From the NCBI RefSeq assembly GCF_003362755.1, contig NZ_QKRA01000009.1, positions 62,001-126,000 of the forward strand: a DNA stretch of 64,000 bases, in the 5' to 3' direction. The position numbers were made by a program, and so were the translations under genes. Below are positions 28,142-38,443 of the stretch, piece after piece (within the stretch, counting starts at the first letter, position 1; every line of letters begins with the position of its first letter). The notes beneath the pieces are model-generated. The model was not told the origin of the DNA, did not search any database, and saw only the letters and a list, made by a program, of their open reading frames with translations. Origin of the DNA: Marinomonas piezotolerans (lineage in GTDB: Bacteria; Pseudomonadota; Gammaproteobacteria; Pseudomonadales; Marinomonadaceae).

Positions 28142-29479
28142 TTAACCCTCTTTCTCAATCGTTGTGAGACAATCACGCAAAATTGGGCCGTACTCAAACT
28201 TACCCGAACACGAATATGTCATTAACGCCAAGTCTTCTTCATCCAGCTCCAGTGCACCTAGTTTTTGTGCCTGCTCTGTATCACCAACCACCAAAGAGCG
28301 TAGTAGTTGAGTTGGAAGAATATCCAGCGGCATGAGTCGTTCAAAGTGCCCCAAAGGCAGCATTGTACGATCACTACCATTAGTTGTTGTTGTCATGTCA
28401 AAAGCAGACTTGCCAGTAAGCTTGGAAATGAAAACATTCAATACTGAGTGTTTCTCAACGCCAGCACGAAGGTAATGCATCATTTGACGTTCACGTCCTT
28501 CCTGCAATACAACAATCTGTGAATGGTAGCGACCTAAATACGCGTAAGGGCCTGCTGCTTTGCGACCAGACAACACAGGACCAGATATAATACGGTTTTC
28601 GCCTTCATTCAGTTCACCTGCAACCAATGCATTAATATCCGCACCGATAACAGTTTTAATTAAACGAGGCTTCTTAACCTGTGGACCTGCGATCGATATA
28701 ACGCGTGTCACATCAAGCACACCGTTAACAAACAGCTCACCAATTGCGACGACATCTTGATAACCAATCGTCCAAACTGTTTTCTTGTCGCTAACAGGAT
28801 CTAGGAAATGGATATGTGTTCCAGCTAAGCCTGCAGGGTGCTTACCTGCGAACTCTTCAACAGTCACATCAGACGTTGCAGGAACTTTACTGCCCGCAGC
28901 TTTACATAGAAAAACCTTACCTTCTGTAAGGCGAGTCAGAACAGTCAAACCGTCGGCAAACGCTTCCGCTTTATCCGCAAGAACTACAGCAGGGTCAGCT
29001 GCCAGCGGGTTAGTATCCATTGCGGTAACAAAAATGGAACTTGGTACTGTATCGACAGCAGGAACTTTAGAATATGGTCGAGTACGAAGTGCGGTCCAAA
29101 GGCCAGATTCGACAAGGTTTTCAACGACCTTATCTCGATCTAGGGATTTCAGATCAGAACCTGCGTATTTTGCAAACTCGACTGCGTCATCACCTTCAAC
29201 GTCAATGACGACTGATTGGAGTACTCGGCGCTCACCACGGTTAATGGCGGCTACGGTACCTGAGGCTGGGGCGGTATACTTTACTCCTTCCGTTTTTTTA
29301 TCTGTAAAGATAACCTGCCCTTTTTTGACCTTATCGCCTTCTTTAACCATCATGGTTGGTTTCATACCGTGATAGTCAGGTCCGACAACTGCAACCGATT
29401 TTGCAGCAGCAACACCGTCAATAACTTGATCGGGGGCTCCACTAATCGGTAGGTCTAGGCCTTTTGAAATTTTATACAT
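28142..29479 (-). CDS. nqrA: Na+-NQR subunit A
   Basis: A 445-residue cytoplasmic-side subunit, implicated in quinone binding, that opens the nqr operon. The ATG at 29479 gives [20 protein letters not shown], matching known NqrA starts, and has GGGCAGAG upstream. The first-listed start 10 codons earlier does not fit. A barrel-sandwich region occupies about 1-120, and the C-terminal end [20 protein letters not shown] (about residues 419-438) is conserved. A good promoter lies about 140 bases upstream. Confidence 0.97.
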   Translation of the reverse strand: MYKISKGLDLPISGAPDQVIDGVAAAKSVAVVGPDYHGMKPTMMVKEGDKVKKGQVIFTDKKTEGVKYTAPASGTVAAINRGERRVLQSVVIDVEGDDAVEFAKYAGSDLKSLDRDKVVENLVESGLWTALRTRPYSKVPAVDTVPSSIFVTAMDTNPLAADPAVVLADKAEAFADGLTVLTRLTEGKVFLCKAAGSKVPATSDVTVEEFAGKHPAGLAGTHIHFLDPVSDKKTVWTIGYQDVVAIGELFVNGVLDVTRVISIAGPQVKKPRLIKTVIGADINALVAGELNEGENRIISGPVLSGRKAAGPYAYLGRYHSQIVVLQEGRERQMMHYLRAGVEKHSVLNVFISKLTGKSAFDMTTTTNGSDRTMLPLGHFERLMPLDILPTQLLRSLVVGDTEQAQKLGALELDEEDLALMTYSCSGKFEYGPILRDCLTTIEKEG

Positions 29480-29618
29480 TATGCTCTGCCCAACAATATA
29501 ATTGAACACAAAAGCGTACTTGCACTATGAGTCGAATCCCCTCCGGGAAAGCATTCCGACTCAAACCACCAAAGCAGACGGTTAGTAGTGCAATATCACT
29601 TCACCAAAAAACCGAAGT

Positions 29619-29647
29619 ATTATAGTGATCATTCACATCGTTGACTA
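29619..29647 (-). promoter_or_regulatory. Predicted promoter of the nqr operon, in the 405-bp nqrA-folX gap
   Basis: On the minus strand TAGTCA (29647-29642), a 17-base spacer and TATAAT (perfect, 29624-29619) predict a start near 29612 and a leader of about 130 bases. That leader contains a hairpin at 29529-29562 (GAGTCG/CGACTC outer stem). The rest of the gap, toward folX, is AT-rich. I see no gene in it and no clear folX promoter, only AAGGA before the folX ATG. Confidence 0.6.
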
Positions 29648-29884
29648 CTAGCACTCACTTTCTTTACTGATCAAAAATGTCGAAAAGTAACAAAATAACA
29701 ACTATAAACGCCGTTTATGGCCCATTCTGCGGCTAAAATCCGCGTACTTTTCCTACATCTTTTTTACAAGATGCATCTAAATTCCTGATTTCGACGTACA
29801 AAGACCGCTTTAAGTTGCGACTCCTACCTTAAAACGACACAATATCCCAATTATGGGTACATTGAACTAACAAGGATTCTAGAT

Positions 29885-30250
29885 ATGCCTAGTGAAGTAG
29901 CTCAAATACGCATTAAAGATCTTCGCCTTCGCACTTATATTGGTTTTAACGAAGAAGAGAAAAAGAATAAACAAGATGTGGTCATAAACGCTCTCATTGA
30001 ATACCCCGCAGGGCAAGCCTGTTTAAGCGATGAAGTACTTGACGCAGTGAACTACAAAACCATCTGCAAATCTCTGATTAACCATGTTGAGTCGAATCGG
30101 TTCTTGTTACTTGAACGCCTTACAGCAGAGCTTCTAGACATTTGCCTGCTGCCAGAGCCTGTTACTTTTGCTCAAGTTGAAGTGGATAAACCTTTCGCTC
30201 TCCGCTTTGCTGACTCAGTATCATTCAGACTTGCCAAACACAAACCTTAA
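29885..30250 (+). CDS. folX: Dihydroneopterin triphosphate 2'-epimerase
   Basis: A 121-residue enzyme of the tunnelling-fold superfamily that epimerises dihydroneopterin triphosphate to the monapterin form. The beginning AQIRIKDLRLRTYIGFNEEE and the VNYKTICKSLINHVESNRF segment resemble E. coli FolX more than the aldolase FolB. The ending VEVDKPFALRFADSVSFRL is also FolX-like. The monapterin product is a cofactor precursor in related bacteria. It lies 13 bp before mfd and is divergent from nqr. Confidence 0.9.
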   Translation: MPSEVAQIRIKDLRLRTYIGFNEEEKKNKQDVVINALIEYPAGQACLSDEVLDAVNYKTICKSLINHVESNRFLLLERLTAELLDICLLPEPVTFAQVEVDKPFALRFADSVSFRLAKHKP

Positions 30251-30263
30251 TCCAGCAGCCCAA

Positions 30264-33200
30264 ATGACGACTAACAACTATTTAAATTTTTCATCTGGAT
30301 ATAAAAATAATCTGGATTCACACAACATCAGCCATAAAGCAAAGCTGATCATTGACACGGCCAACCAACACCACGCCCCTATTCTTTACATTGCTGCCAG
30401 TGCCAACGAACTCAATACTTTGGAAGAGAATCTACGTTTCTTTAATAGCTCCTCCATCCCCATCATGCGCTTCTCCGATTGGGAAACACTACCGTATGAT
30501 AGTTTCTCTCCTCACCAAGATATTATTTCAGATCGGTTAGATACCCTTGCTAAGATTCGTGATATCAAAACTGGCATCATTCTGACTACAACGTCGTCTG
30601 CACTAACCCGTATTTGCCCGCCCGAACATATAGATGCGCAACGCTTTGACCTGTTTGTCAGCCAGAAGCTTGAGCAAAAAACATTGATTGATCGCATAAA
30701 CAATGGTGGCTACTTAAACGTAAATACGGTCAACACTCATGGTGAGTTTGCCGTCCGAGGCGCCATTTTGGATATTTTCCCTATGGGCGTAGGCAACCCT
30801 ATTCGTGTTGAATGGTTTGACGATGAAGTGGAGTCCATTCGATGGTTTGATGTTGAGAGCCAGCGTACAATTGAAAAAGTTGAACAAATAAAGATCCTAC
30901 CCGCTCGGGAAGTGTCTACCACCAAACAGGGCATCACACAATTTCGAAAACGCTTTCGTGAGCGCTTTGACACCGACCCTATGTCTAGTCCTATTTATCA
31001 AGACGTGAGTGAAGGGATTATTCCTGGAGGCATTGAATACTACTTACCACTGTTTTTCGAAACAACAGCGACGATCTTTGACTACTTGCCTTCGAATACG
31101 CTTTTGGCACGCAATGACGAAATCAATGAGTACATTGGTGCCACGCTCCTTGATTACAAAACACGTCATGAGTCATTGGCCTACGACATTCAGCGCCCAG
31201 TGCTAAAGCCACAAGAACTTTGTCTTACAGAAGAAGAGTTTTTTGCACTAAACAAACAATACCCAAGCTTAGTTTTCCAACACCGGCCCGTCGACGATAG
31301 TCACGTAGCACTACCGCCTCTCACTATTCAAGACCCTAGTAAAGCCTCGTTCGATGCACTCCAGAATTTTATCAATAGCATAAACCTACCTGTACTTATC
31401 GTCGCAGAATCCGCCGGTCGACGAGAAGCATTGCTAGATCTGCTTGCGCCAGCAAAGATAAAGCCAACTATTACTGAAGACTGGTCTGACTTTCAAACTA
31501 ATCAACCCGATCTGGGCATTACAGATGGCGCGCTCTCCAGCGGATTTGTCGAAGACGGACAATTCGCACTCATCGCAGAGAGCGACATCTTAGGTGAGCG
31601 CGTTACCCAGAGCCGACGAAGAAAAGCCTCCAATATTGATGAAGACGCCATTATTCGCAACCTCACAGAGCTTCGCGTCGGCGCGCCGGTCGTTCACATT
31701 GATCATGGTGTAGGCAGATATCTTGGACTTACTAATCTATCTATTGACGGTCAAGAAACAGAACTGCTAACACTAGGCTATGCAAACGATGCCAAGTTAT
31801 ATGTCCCTGTATCGTCCCTGCAACTCATATCCCGTTACGCAGGTTCAGATGAAGAACACGCTCCACTACATAAGCTTGGCACCGACAAATGGAGCGCTGC
31901 AAAACAAAAAGCGGCGGAAAAAGCGCGCGACACAGCCGCCGAGCTACTGGACATCTATGCCAAGCGGGAATCTAAACCAGGCTATGCTTTTGATCAACCG
32001 GATGAGGCCTACCGTCAGTTTTCCGCAGGATTCCCCTTTGAGGAAACACCCGACCAGCAATTAGCGATTGATGCTGTGATAAGAGACATGTCTGCCGCAA
32101 AGGCGATGGACAGACTAGTATGCGGTGATGTTGGGTTCGGCAAAACGGAAGTAGCAATGCGCGCCGCTTTTCTAGCAGTACAAAGTGGTAAACAAGTAGC
32201 GGTATTAGTGCCGACAACACTCCTCGCACAGCAACACTACGATAACTTTTGCGATCGTTTTGCGGATTGGCCAGTGCAAATTGAGCTTTTATCGAGATTT
32301 CGCTCTGGCAAACAAACAACGACAGCCATTGAACAAATAGAAGAAGGCAAGGCAGACATTGTTGTCGGCACCCATAAACTAATTCAAGGCAACATCAACT
32401 TCGCAAACTTAGGGTTGGTTATTATTGATGAAGAACATCGATTCGGGGTCAAACAAAAAGATCAGTTCAAGGCCCTACGCGCTGAAGTGGATATTTTAAC
32501 ACTTACGGCCACGCCAATTCCGCGAACTCTGAATATGTCACTCAACGGAATCCGTGATTTATCTATCATTGCTACTCCCCCAGCAAAACGTTTATCGGTC
32601 AAAACATTTGTCAAAAAACGAGATACTCATCAAATTCGCGAAGCTATTCTCAGAGAACTTTATCGAGGTGGTCAAGTCTATCTGCTCCACAACGAAGTTC
32701 AATCTATCGAAAAAGCCGCAGAAAACATAAAAGACCTTGTGCCTGAAGCAAGAGTGATCGTTGGCCACGGGCAAATGCGTGAGCGGGAGCTTGAGCAGGT
32801 CATGTCAGACTTCTATCATAAAAGAGCAAATGTACTCGTCTGCTCAACCATCATTGAAACAGGAATAGACGTCCCCAACGCTAACACCATCATCATTGAA
32901 AGAGCGGATAAGTTTGGCTTAGCGCAGCTGCATCAATTACGTGGACGTGTTGGTCGTTCTCACCATCAAGCCTATGCCTACTTATTGACACCGGATGATA
33001 GAAAAGTAACACCCGATGCAGAAAAGCGCTTGGAGGCCATTAGCTTAGCCGACACGTTGGGAGCAGGTTTCACATTGGCTACACACGATTTAGAGATTCG
33101 TGGAACCGGCGAACTGCTGGGAGATGGACAAAGCGGACACATTGAACATGTTGGCTTTTCTTTATTTATGGAAATGCTAGATCGAGCAGTCGCATCATTG

Positions 33201-33674
33201 AAAAATGGCGAATCCCCTGATGTTGATATCTCATCGCCCACCCAAACCGACATCAATTTACGGGTCCCAGCGCTCATCCCAGAAGATTACTTAGGGGATG
33301 TACACAACCGATTAATTCTGTACAAACGAATCGCTAGTGCCAAAAACGACAGCGAACTTAAAGAACTTCAAGTGGAGATGATTGATCGCTTTGGGCTACT
33401 GCCGGAGGCCACCAAAAATCTATTTCGACAGACTTCGCTGAAATTCAAAGCAGAAGAACTTGGCATCAGCAAAATTGAGGCAAATCAGAGCGAAGGTAAG
33501 ATTTTCTTTAAACCAACGACACCCGTTGATCCAATGAAACTTATTAGCCTCATACAAAAGCAACCGGACCAATTTAAATTATCAGGCTCGGACACTCTGC
33601 GTTTTATTGTTAACATGCCGAATGCAGACGAGCGATTCACCCATACAATTAAGACTTTGGAACAACTACATTGA
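30264..33674 (+). CDS. mfd: Transcription-repair coupling factor Mfd
   Basis: A 1136-residue SF2 translocase that pushes stalled RNA polymerase off DNA lesions and recruits UvrA. I start at the ATG at 30264. The longer frame begins at a TTG inside folX and adds a non-family leader. The UvrB-homology region is at the N-terminus. The RNA polymerase-interacting domain is near residue 470-560 (GAPVVHIDHGVGRYLGL). Walker A GDVGFGKTEVAMRAA is near 620, the DEEH box near 720, motif III LTATPIPRT follows, and the Q/R-rich motif VI QLRGRVGRS is near 890. The C-terminal domain ends with ERFTHTIKTLEQLH. The stop overlaps the next start (TTGA). Confidence 0.97.
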   Translation: MTTNNYLNFSSGYKNNLDSHNISHKAKLIIDTANQHHAPILYIAASANELNTLEENLRFFNSSSIPIMRFSDWETLPYDSFSPHQDIISDRLDTLAKIRDIKTGIILTTTSSALTRICPPEHIDAQRFDLFVSQKLEQKTLIDRINNGGYLNVNTVNTHGEFAVRGAILDIFPMGVGNPIRVEWFDDEVESIRWFDVESQRTIEKVEQIKILPAREVSTTKQGITQFRKRFRERFDTDPMSSPIYQDVSEGIIPGGIEYYLPLFFETTATIFDYLPSNTLLARNDEINEYIGATLLDYKTRHESLAYDIQRPVLKPQELCLTEEEFFALNKQYPSLVFQHRPVDDSHVALPPLTIQDPSKASFDALQNFINSINLPVLIVAESAGRREALLDLLAPAKIKPTITEDWSDFQTNQPDLGITDGALSSGFVEDGQFALIAESDILGERVTQSRRRKASNIDEDAIIRNLTELRVGAPVVHIDHGVGRYLGLTNLSIDGQETELLTLGYANDAKLYVPVSSLQLISRYAGSDEEHAPLHKLGTDKWSAAKQKAAEKARDTAAELLDIYAKRESKPGYAFDQPDEAYRQFSAGFPFEETPDQQLAIDAVIRDMSAAKAMDRLVCGDVGFGKTEVAMRAAFLAVQSGKQVAVLVPTTLLAQQHYDNFCDRFADWPVQIELLSRFRSGKQTTTAIEQIEEGKADIVVGTHKLIQGNINFANLGLVIIDEEHRFGVKQKDQFKALRAEVDILTLTATPIPRTLNMSLNGIRDLSIIATPPAKRLSVKTFVKKRDTHQIREAILRELYRGGQVYLLHNEVQSIEKAAENIKDLVPEARVIVGHGQMRERELEQVMSDFYHKRANVLVCSTIIETGIDVPNANTIIIERADKFGLAQLHQLRGRVGRSHHQAYAYLLTPDDRKVTPDAEKRLEAISLADTLGAGFTLATHDLEIRGTGELLGDGQSGHIEHVGFSLFMEMLDRAVASLKNGESPDVDISSPTQTDINLRVPALIPEDYLGDVHNRLILYKRIASAKNDSELKELQVEMIDRFGLLPEATKNLFRQTSLKFKAEELGISKIEANQSEGKIFFKPTTPVDPMKLISLIQKQPDQFKLSGSDTLRFIVNMPNADERFTHTIKTLEQLH

Positions 33675-34438
33675 AACCTTCTCGACTCATAGCATTAGGG
33701 CTAATGATGGCAAGCATGTCAGCCCAAGCGAACAACACAGAACTAGACAATATCAATCGAGACACTGCTCGTGCTTACGAAGCTTACATCATGACATTTA
33801 TCTGGCCCGAAAAGATGAGCTCCGAGCACATCGACTACGAGAGTGTTTTAAGCTTGGGCGACATCCCTAAGTTTACCCAAGACAGTGAAGAAGCGAATCA
33901 GAACAGCGTCACACTGGCAGCTGACATCGAGCCACTGAAACAGCCGTTTGATGATTTCAAACAACGCTTTGCCAAAAATACGCATCTTCTAGCGAACGAA
34001 CACTGGACACTTATTTTCCCAGAGACAGGGGCAACAATTAGCAGAGCGTTTCACAGTGAAGTGCTCGATGATGGGTATTCAGAATTTGTAGCGAGCGTAG
34101 ATTTTACCCTAGGACGATATTTAGAGAGTGACCTAACGTACCGCCATTTTCTCTTTGATACTTTTACCAGCGTTGTGCCAAGCCCATCGGATACGAATGA
34201 AGTTAGTCAAGACGACCCCATGCCACCGACTACCAAGCACATCGAGCCGGCACTAGAGCTTAATTTAAACTTCAATAACAAAACTGCCAGCACCAAGCTC
34301 AATTATATTGACCACCCAATCATTGGTACTTTGATTTACTTTGAACCACTAGAGCTAGAAGATGCCATTGAAAGAATTTCCATGCAGCAGCTAATGGACA
34401 ATCCCCCTGATGAAGGGTCAGCCAATCTGACTGAATAG
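33671..34438 (+). CDS. csiV: CsiV-family periplasmic protein
   Basis: A 255-residue exported protein that I place in the CsiV family, whose members bind peptidoglycan and are needed for fitness of some gammaproteobacteria exposed to D-amino acids. Evidence is the position directly after mfd, an N-terminal signal peptide (about residues 1-20, ending in SAQA-NN), and the C-terminal NYIDHPIIGTLIYFEP segment, which matches the usual LDHPLFG-type end. The start is a TTG overlapping the mfd stop (TTGA). The next ATG would cut into the signal peptide. Low overall conservation keeps this below certainty. Confidence 0.72.
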   Translation: MKPSRLIALGLMMASMSAQANNTELDNINRDTARAYEAYIMTFIWPEKMSSEHIDYESVLSLGDIPKFTQDSEEANQNSVTLAADIEPLKQPFDDFKQRFAKNTHLLANEHWTLIFPETGATISRAFHSEVLDDGYSEFVASVDFTLGRYLESDLTYRHFLFDTFTSVVPSPSDTNEVSQDDPMPPTTKHIEPALELNLNFNNKTASTKLNYIDHPIIGTLIYFEPLELEDAIERISMQQLMDNPPDEGSANLTE

Positions 34439-34495
34439 AACAGCGCTTAACAGCGTAGCGAATAATTCCACTGCGCTGTTAAACTCGGCTTAGAC

Positions 34496-35527
34496 TCAAT
34501 AGCCCTTACTGTTTAAAATTTTTGTCAACCACCCTGTCGCTTTGTGCTCCACCGCAGACAATACACTCAATCCCAACCGCTCTGTAAACGGCTTCGGCTC
34601 TTGGTAAGACACTTGTAAAACATCATAATCAGCATAGAACCCCTCTAAGTAACTGTCACTCGTCATTACTTCATCGGCCAAGTGATTTTCTATTGCTTCC
34701 GATCCATACCAAGTTTCACCGGTCGCTATTTCTTCTATATCGAGGACTGGACGATTTTTCGATACAAAGCGCTTAAAAAGCTCGTGAGTACTCTCTAGGT
34801 CTTGTTTAAACTTTTCTCGCCCCTCATCCGTGTTCTCACCTAACATTGTCAAAGTGCGCTTATATTTACCCGCTGTATGCAGCTCAACATCGATATTACT
34901 TTTATCAAGCAAACGATGAACATTTGGAACTTGAGCCACTACCCCGATGGATCCGAGTATCGCAAAAGGCGCGGCGATAATCTTATCAGCGACACACGCC
35001 ATCATATACCCACCGCTCGCAGCGACTTTATCAACCGTCACAGTAAGAGGTACGCCTTTGTCACGAATTCGTTGCAATTGGGACGCAGCGAGACCGTAAC
35101 CATGAACAACCCCCCCAGGACTCTCCAAACGAACGACTACCTCATCATCGCTCGTCGCAACACTTAACACGGCGGTAATTTCTTCGCGCATCGAGTTCAC
35201 CGCGGATGCCTTCATGTCTCCATCAAAATCGATGACATACACACGCTTTTTCGACGCCTCTTCCCTTTTTTCATCAGTCTTCAATCGCTGCTTTTTCTCT
35301 TTTTTGAGCGCTTTTAGCGACTTCTTAAGCGATTTTTTGTCTAGTAGTTGCTTACGCAACTCTGACTTCATTGCATCGTACCCCTCATTTAACTTGGTTA
35401 CAGAGAGGCTGCCTTTGCGCGCTTTGTTACCTTTGCTGCTAGAGATAACCGCTACAATCAACAAAATAATTAACGCAATGCTTAATAAGCGAATTAAAAA
35501 GCCCGCGTAGTCCGCTAGAAATTCCAA
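34496..35527 (-). CDS. sohB: Inner-membrane signal peptide peptidase-like protease SohB
   Basis: A 343-residue S49-family serine protease. I place the start at a TTG (35527) with GGAG seven bases upstream: the resulting MEFLADYAGFLIRL matches the E. coli SohB start, whereas the ATG at 35599 adds 24 unrelated residues. A transmembrane helix spans about residues 10-30, followed by a lysine-rich coiled segment (about 50-95) and the S49 domain. The catalytic serine is in KVAASGGYMMACVAD (about 183), and the lysine is expected in the GKYKRTLTMLGE stretch (about 237). It ends 57 bp from csiV in convergent orientation, with an imperfect AACAGCGC/GCGCTGTT hairpin between. Confidence 0.9.
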   Translation of the reverse strand: MEFLADYAGFLIRLLSIALIILLIVAVISSSKGNKARKGSLSVTKLNEGYDAMKSELRKQLLDKKSLKKSLKALKKEKKQRLKTDEKREEASKKRVYVIDFDGDMKASAVNSMREEITAVLSVATSDDEVVVRLESPGGVVHGYGLAASQLQRIRDKGVPLTVTVDKVAASGGYMMACVADKIIAAPFAILGSIGVVAQVPNVHRLLDKSNIDVELHTAGKYKRTLTMLGENTDEGREKFKQDLESTHELFKRFVSKNRPVLDIEEIATGETWYGSEAIENHLADEVMTSDSYLEGFYADYDVLQVSYQEPKPFTERLGLSVLSAVEHKATGWLTKILNSKGY

Positions 35528-35709
35528 TACTATCTCCTGCTGATATCGTATAAGTAAAATGAACCCTTTAAGAAATGGGGGGTGATACGTAAATCGCAAT
35601 GGCTAAATCACGACAAAGTTATTTTTATCTGGCGCCCAATGCGACATTTGCTTAGTATTTGCGCATTCTAAAATAAGCTCAATCAAAATAAACTCAAGGA
35701 GCGCTATCT

Positions 35710-37215
35710 ATGAAAGCGTCGCTTTCAAAAGCTTTCGGTAATAACTTTTTAGGGGCTTCTCCGCTTTGGTACAAGCAAGCCATTATTGCCTTTCTCATTC
35801 TAAACCCAATAATAATGATTATTTTTGGGCCATTCGTAGCTGGGTGGCTACTGATTGTGGAGTTTATTTTTACCCTGGCCATGGCACTGAAGTGTTATCC
35901 ACTTCAACCTGGTGGCTTATTGGCAATTGAAGCAATTTTACTTGGCCTAACCACAAGTGACGGCGTTTATCACGAAGTAGAGTCCAATATCGAAGTTATT
36001 CTGTTGTTGATGTTCATGGTCGCAGGCATCTACTTTATGAAAGATATGCTGCTTTACATTTTCAACCGTTTACTTATTCGCATTCGTTCAAAAGTACTAA
36101 TTTCCTTGGTTTTCAGTCTAGCTGCCGCCTTTTTATCGGCCTTTTTAGATGCATTAACCGTTACAGCCGTTCTCATCAGTGTGAGCGTTGGATTTTACTC
36201 GGTGTACCATAAAGTCGCCTCTGACCAACCTAGCAGCTCTTCCTACGACCGTAATGGTGATGACTCAGTTCTCCCCGTAAACCAGAAAGACCTTGCACAA
36301 TTTCGAGCTTTTCTTCGTAGTCTACTGATGCACGGGGCAGTTGGTACCGCTCTCGGCGGCGTCTGCACACTGGTAGGAGAACCGCAAAACCTATTAATAG
36401 CCAATGTCGCAAACTGGGATTTTATCGAATTCTTTGTTCGTATGGCTCCAGTCTCTATGCCTGTCTTAGTCATGGGGTTAATAACAGTAGTCGTATTAGA
36501 AAAATTCAAGTGGTTTGACTACGGTGAAAAGCTACCTGAAAACGTACGTAACATCTTAAAAAATTACGCTGATGAGGAATCAAAGAAAAGTACGGCTAAA
36601 AATAAAGCTCAGCTGATTATACAAGGCATCGTCGCTGTCATATTAGTGCTATCACTTGCGTTCCACGTAGCAGAAGTCGGGTTAGTGGGACTGATGATTA
36701 TCATACTGCTAACGTCAATGAACGGCATTACAGAAGAACATAGAATTGGGCACGCATTTGAAGAAGCGTTACCTTTCACGGCGTTGTTAGTTGTTTTTTT
36801 CAGTGTCGTATCGGTAATCCATGAACAACACCTATTTCAACCGTTTATTGATACCGTTTTAAATTTCCCAACTAGCAGCCAACCGATAATGTTCTTTTTA
36901 GCAAATGGCGTCCTCTCTGCTATAAGCGACAACGTGTTTGTCGCAACGGTTTACATTGGAGAAATCAAAGAGGCCTTAGACAAAGGCATCATCACTCGAG
37001 AACACTTTGATTTACTTGCAGTGGCCGTCAATACAGGGACAAACTTACCGAGTGTTGCGACACCTAACGGGCAGGCAGCTTTCTTGTTCTTGCTAACCTC
37101 TGCTATTGCTCCGCTTCTACGCCTATCCTATGGCAAAATGGTTTGGATGGCGTTGCCTTATACTCTCGTCCTTACGACTGTCGGTGGACTTTGTGTTGTT
37201 TATCTAGCCCTATAA
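35710..37215 (+). CDS. nhaB: Na+/H+ antiporter NhaB
   Basis: A 501-residue polytopic antiporter that expels sodium in exchange for protons. About 10-12 hydrophobic segments run through the chain. Family marks include the N-terminal [20 protein letters not shown], the [19 protein letters not shown] helix (about residues 143-161), [19 protein letters not shown] (about 217-235) and the late [19 protein letters not shown] (about 438-456). RBS AAGGAGCG precedes the ATG. Together with the Na+-NQR encoded here it fits a marine cell that runs partly on a sodium gradient. Divergent from sohB. Confidence 0.95.
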   Translation: MKASLSKAFGNNFLGASPLWYKQAIIAFLILNPIIMIIFGPFVAGWLLIVEFIFTLAMALKCYPLQPGGLLAIEAILLGLTTSDGVYHEVESNIEVILLLMFMVAGIYFMKDMLLYIFNRLLIRIRSKVLISLVFSLAAAFLSAFLDALTVTAVLISVSVGFYSVYHKVASDQPSSSSYDRNGDDSVLPVNQKDLAQFRAFLRSLLMHGAVGTALGGVCTLVGEPQNLLIANVANWDFIEFFVRMAPVSMPVLVMGLITVVVLEKFKWFDYGEKLPENVRNILKNYADEESKKSTAKNKAQLIIQGIVAVILVLSLAFHVAEVGLVGLMIIILLTSMNGITEEHRIGHAFEEALPFTALLVVFFSVVSVIHEQHLFQPFIDTVLNFPTSSQPIMFFLANGVLSAISDNVFVATVYIGEIKEALDKGIITREHFDLLAVAVNTGTNLPSVATPNGQAAFLFLLTSAIAPLLRLSYGKMVWMALPYTLVLTTVGGLCVVYLAL

Positions 37216-37224
37216 ATAATAAAT

Positions 37225-37261
37225 CGTGCCGATATAAAGCACTCGCTTTTATATCGGCACG
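37225..37261. terminator. Long hairpin between nhaB and dnaQ
   Basis: A 14-bp perfect stem CGTGCCGATATAAA/TTTATATCGGCACG lies between convergent genes and ends 5 bp before the dnaQ stop. Neither side has a true T-tract, so it may end or protect transcripts without being a textbook terminator. Confidence 0.5.
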
Positions 37262-37265
37262 CATA

Positions 37266-38003
37266 TTAAGACTCTGCTACGACTCCCTCAGATGATTCCA
37301 GTTTTCGCCACAGTGAGAGGCCGGACTTTTTGTCAATGATATCCAAGCGCTCTTCATGTAATTTCAATTCATTCTCAGAGGGTTTTATCACAGGTAACCT
37401 AGGACGGTCAGAAGAAAGTCTGCGAATGGCTAAAGTATCCTCGTCACCATCACCACCTCCGTCACCGCCTAGCCCGCCCATACTAATTTGACCGCCGGTC
37501 ATCAGTAGATAAACGTCGGCTAAGATTTCCGAGTCTAATAAAGCGCCGTGTAGCTCCCGATGCGTATTGTCAATACCATACCGCTTACATAAGGCATCAA
37601 GATTGTTCTTCTGCCCTGGGTGCTTCTTGCGTGCGTACACCAAACTGTCAAACACTGTACAGACGTCAGCCACTTTGGGATATCCGCCCAGCATCGAAAA
37701 TTCATTATCTATAAAGCCCACATCAAAAGGAGCATTATGGATAATCAGTTCGGCACCTTTAATAAACTCTAAAAACTCTTGTGCAATATCAGCAAACTCT
37801 GGTTTGTCTGCTAAAAACTCATTGCTAATACCGTGAACATTAAATGCCTCTTCCTCGACTTCACGATCCGGCTTTATATAGACATGAAAATGGCGATTGG
37901 TCAGTTTACGACCAATAACTTCTACACAACCAATCTCAATAATTCGGTGCCCTTGTCGAGGATCAATACCGGTGGTTTCGGTATCCAGTACAATCTGTCT
38001 CAT
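37266..38003 (-). CDS. dnaQ: DNA polymerase III epsilon subunit (proofreading exonuclease)
   Basis: A 245-residue 3'-5' exonuclease of the replicase core. The ExoI motif [19 protein letters not shown] (about residues 3-21) and the ExoII/III elements ([18 protein letters not shown] near 90 and [15 protein letters not shown] near 158) supply the acidic active site. A glycine/aspartate-rich linker (about 177-190) leads to a C-terminal segment that should contact the polymerase alpha subunit and clamp. Its ATG overlaps the rnhA stop (ATGA). Confidence 0.95.
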   Translation of the reverse strand: MRQIVLDTETTGIDPRQGHRIIEIGCVEVIGRKLTNRHFHVYIKPDREVEEEAFNVHGISNEFLADKPEFADIAQEFLEFIKGAELIIHNAPFDVGFIDNEFSMLGGYPKVADVCTVFDSLVYARKKHPGQKNNLDALCKRYGIDNTHRELHGALLDSEILADVYLLMTGGQISMGGLGGDGGGDGDEDTLAIRRLSSDRPRLPVIKPSENELKLHEERLDIIDKKSGLSLWRKLESSEGVVAES

Positions 38004-38443
38004 GCCTCAGCCCTCAACTCTTCTATACCTTGGTTTGCAAGCTGATCAGCGATTTCATTGCCCTCAATACCAGCATGCCCTTTCACCCAATGCCAGTTCA
38101 CTTCATGAAATTGACACAATTCGTCAAGTTGTTGCCAAAGGTCTTTATTTTTAACTGGCTGCTTTGATGCCGTTTTCCAGCCTTTACGCTTCCACCCTGA
38201 CAACCACTCGGTGATCCCTTTCTGGACATAAGAAGAATCCGTATAAAGATCAACCAAACACTTTTCCTTCAAGGCTCTTAAGCCCTCTATTGCACCCAAC
38301 AATTCCATACGGTTGTTAGTCGTATCATGTTGACCACCACATAGCCGTTTCTCGTGTTGACCAAAGGTCAGCCAAGCCCCCCACCCACCGATACCGGGGT
38401 TACCTTTACAAGCTCCATCTGTATAGAGCGTCACTTCTTTCAT
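38000..38443 (-). CDS. rnhA: Ribonuclease HI
   Basis: A 147-residue enzyme that cuts the RNA strand of RNA-DNA hybrids. All four catalytic acids are visible: Asp in [12 protein letters not shown], Glu in [10 protein letters not shown], Asp in DLYTDSSYV and Asp in [10 protein letters not shown]. It sits between the yafS-like gene and dnaQ with ATGA overlaps at both ends, the same order as in E. coli apart from strand details. Confidence 0.97.
   Translation of the reverse strand: MKEVTLYTDGACKGNPGIGGWGAWLTFGQHEKRLCGGQHDTTNNRMELLGAIEGLRALKEKCLVDLYTDSSYVQKGITEWLSGWKRKGWKTASKQPVKNKDLWQQLDELCQFHEVNWHWVKGHAGIEGNEIADQLANQGIEELRAEA

Noticed and set aside
29529-29562. Terminator or riboswitch in the nqr leader
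   Set aside because: The stem is short with a large unpaired centre and no T-tract, and it matches no riboswitch I know. Kept as a low-interest finding.
34439-34480. Terminator between csiV and sohB
   Set aside because: AACAGCGC pairs with GCGCTGTT over a 26-base loop, with an alternative 5' arm and no T-tract; too weak to list as a feature.
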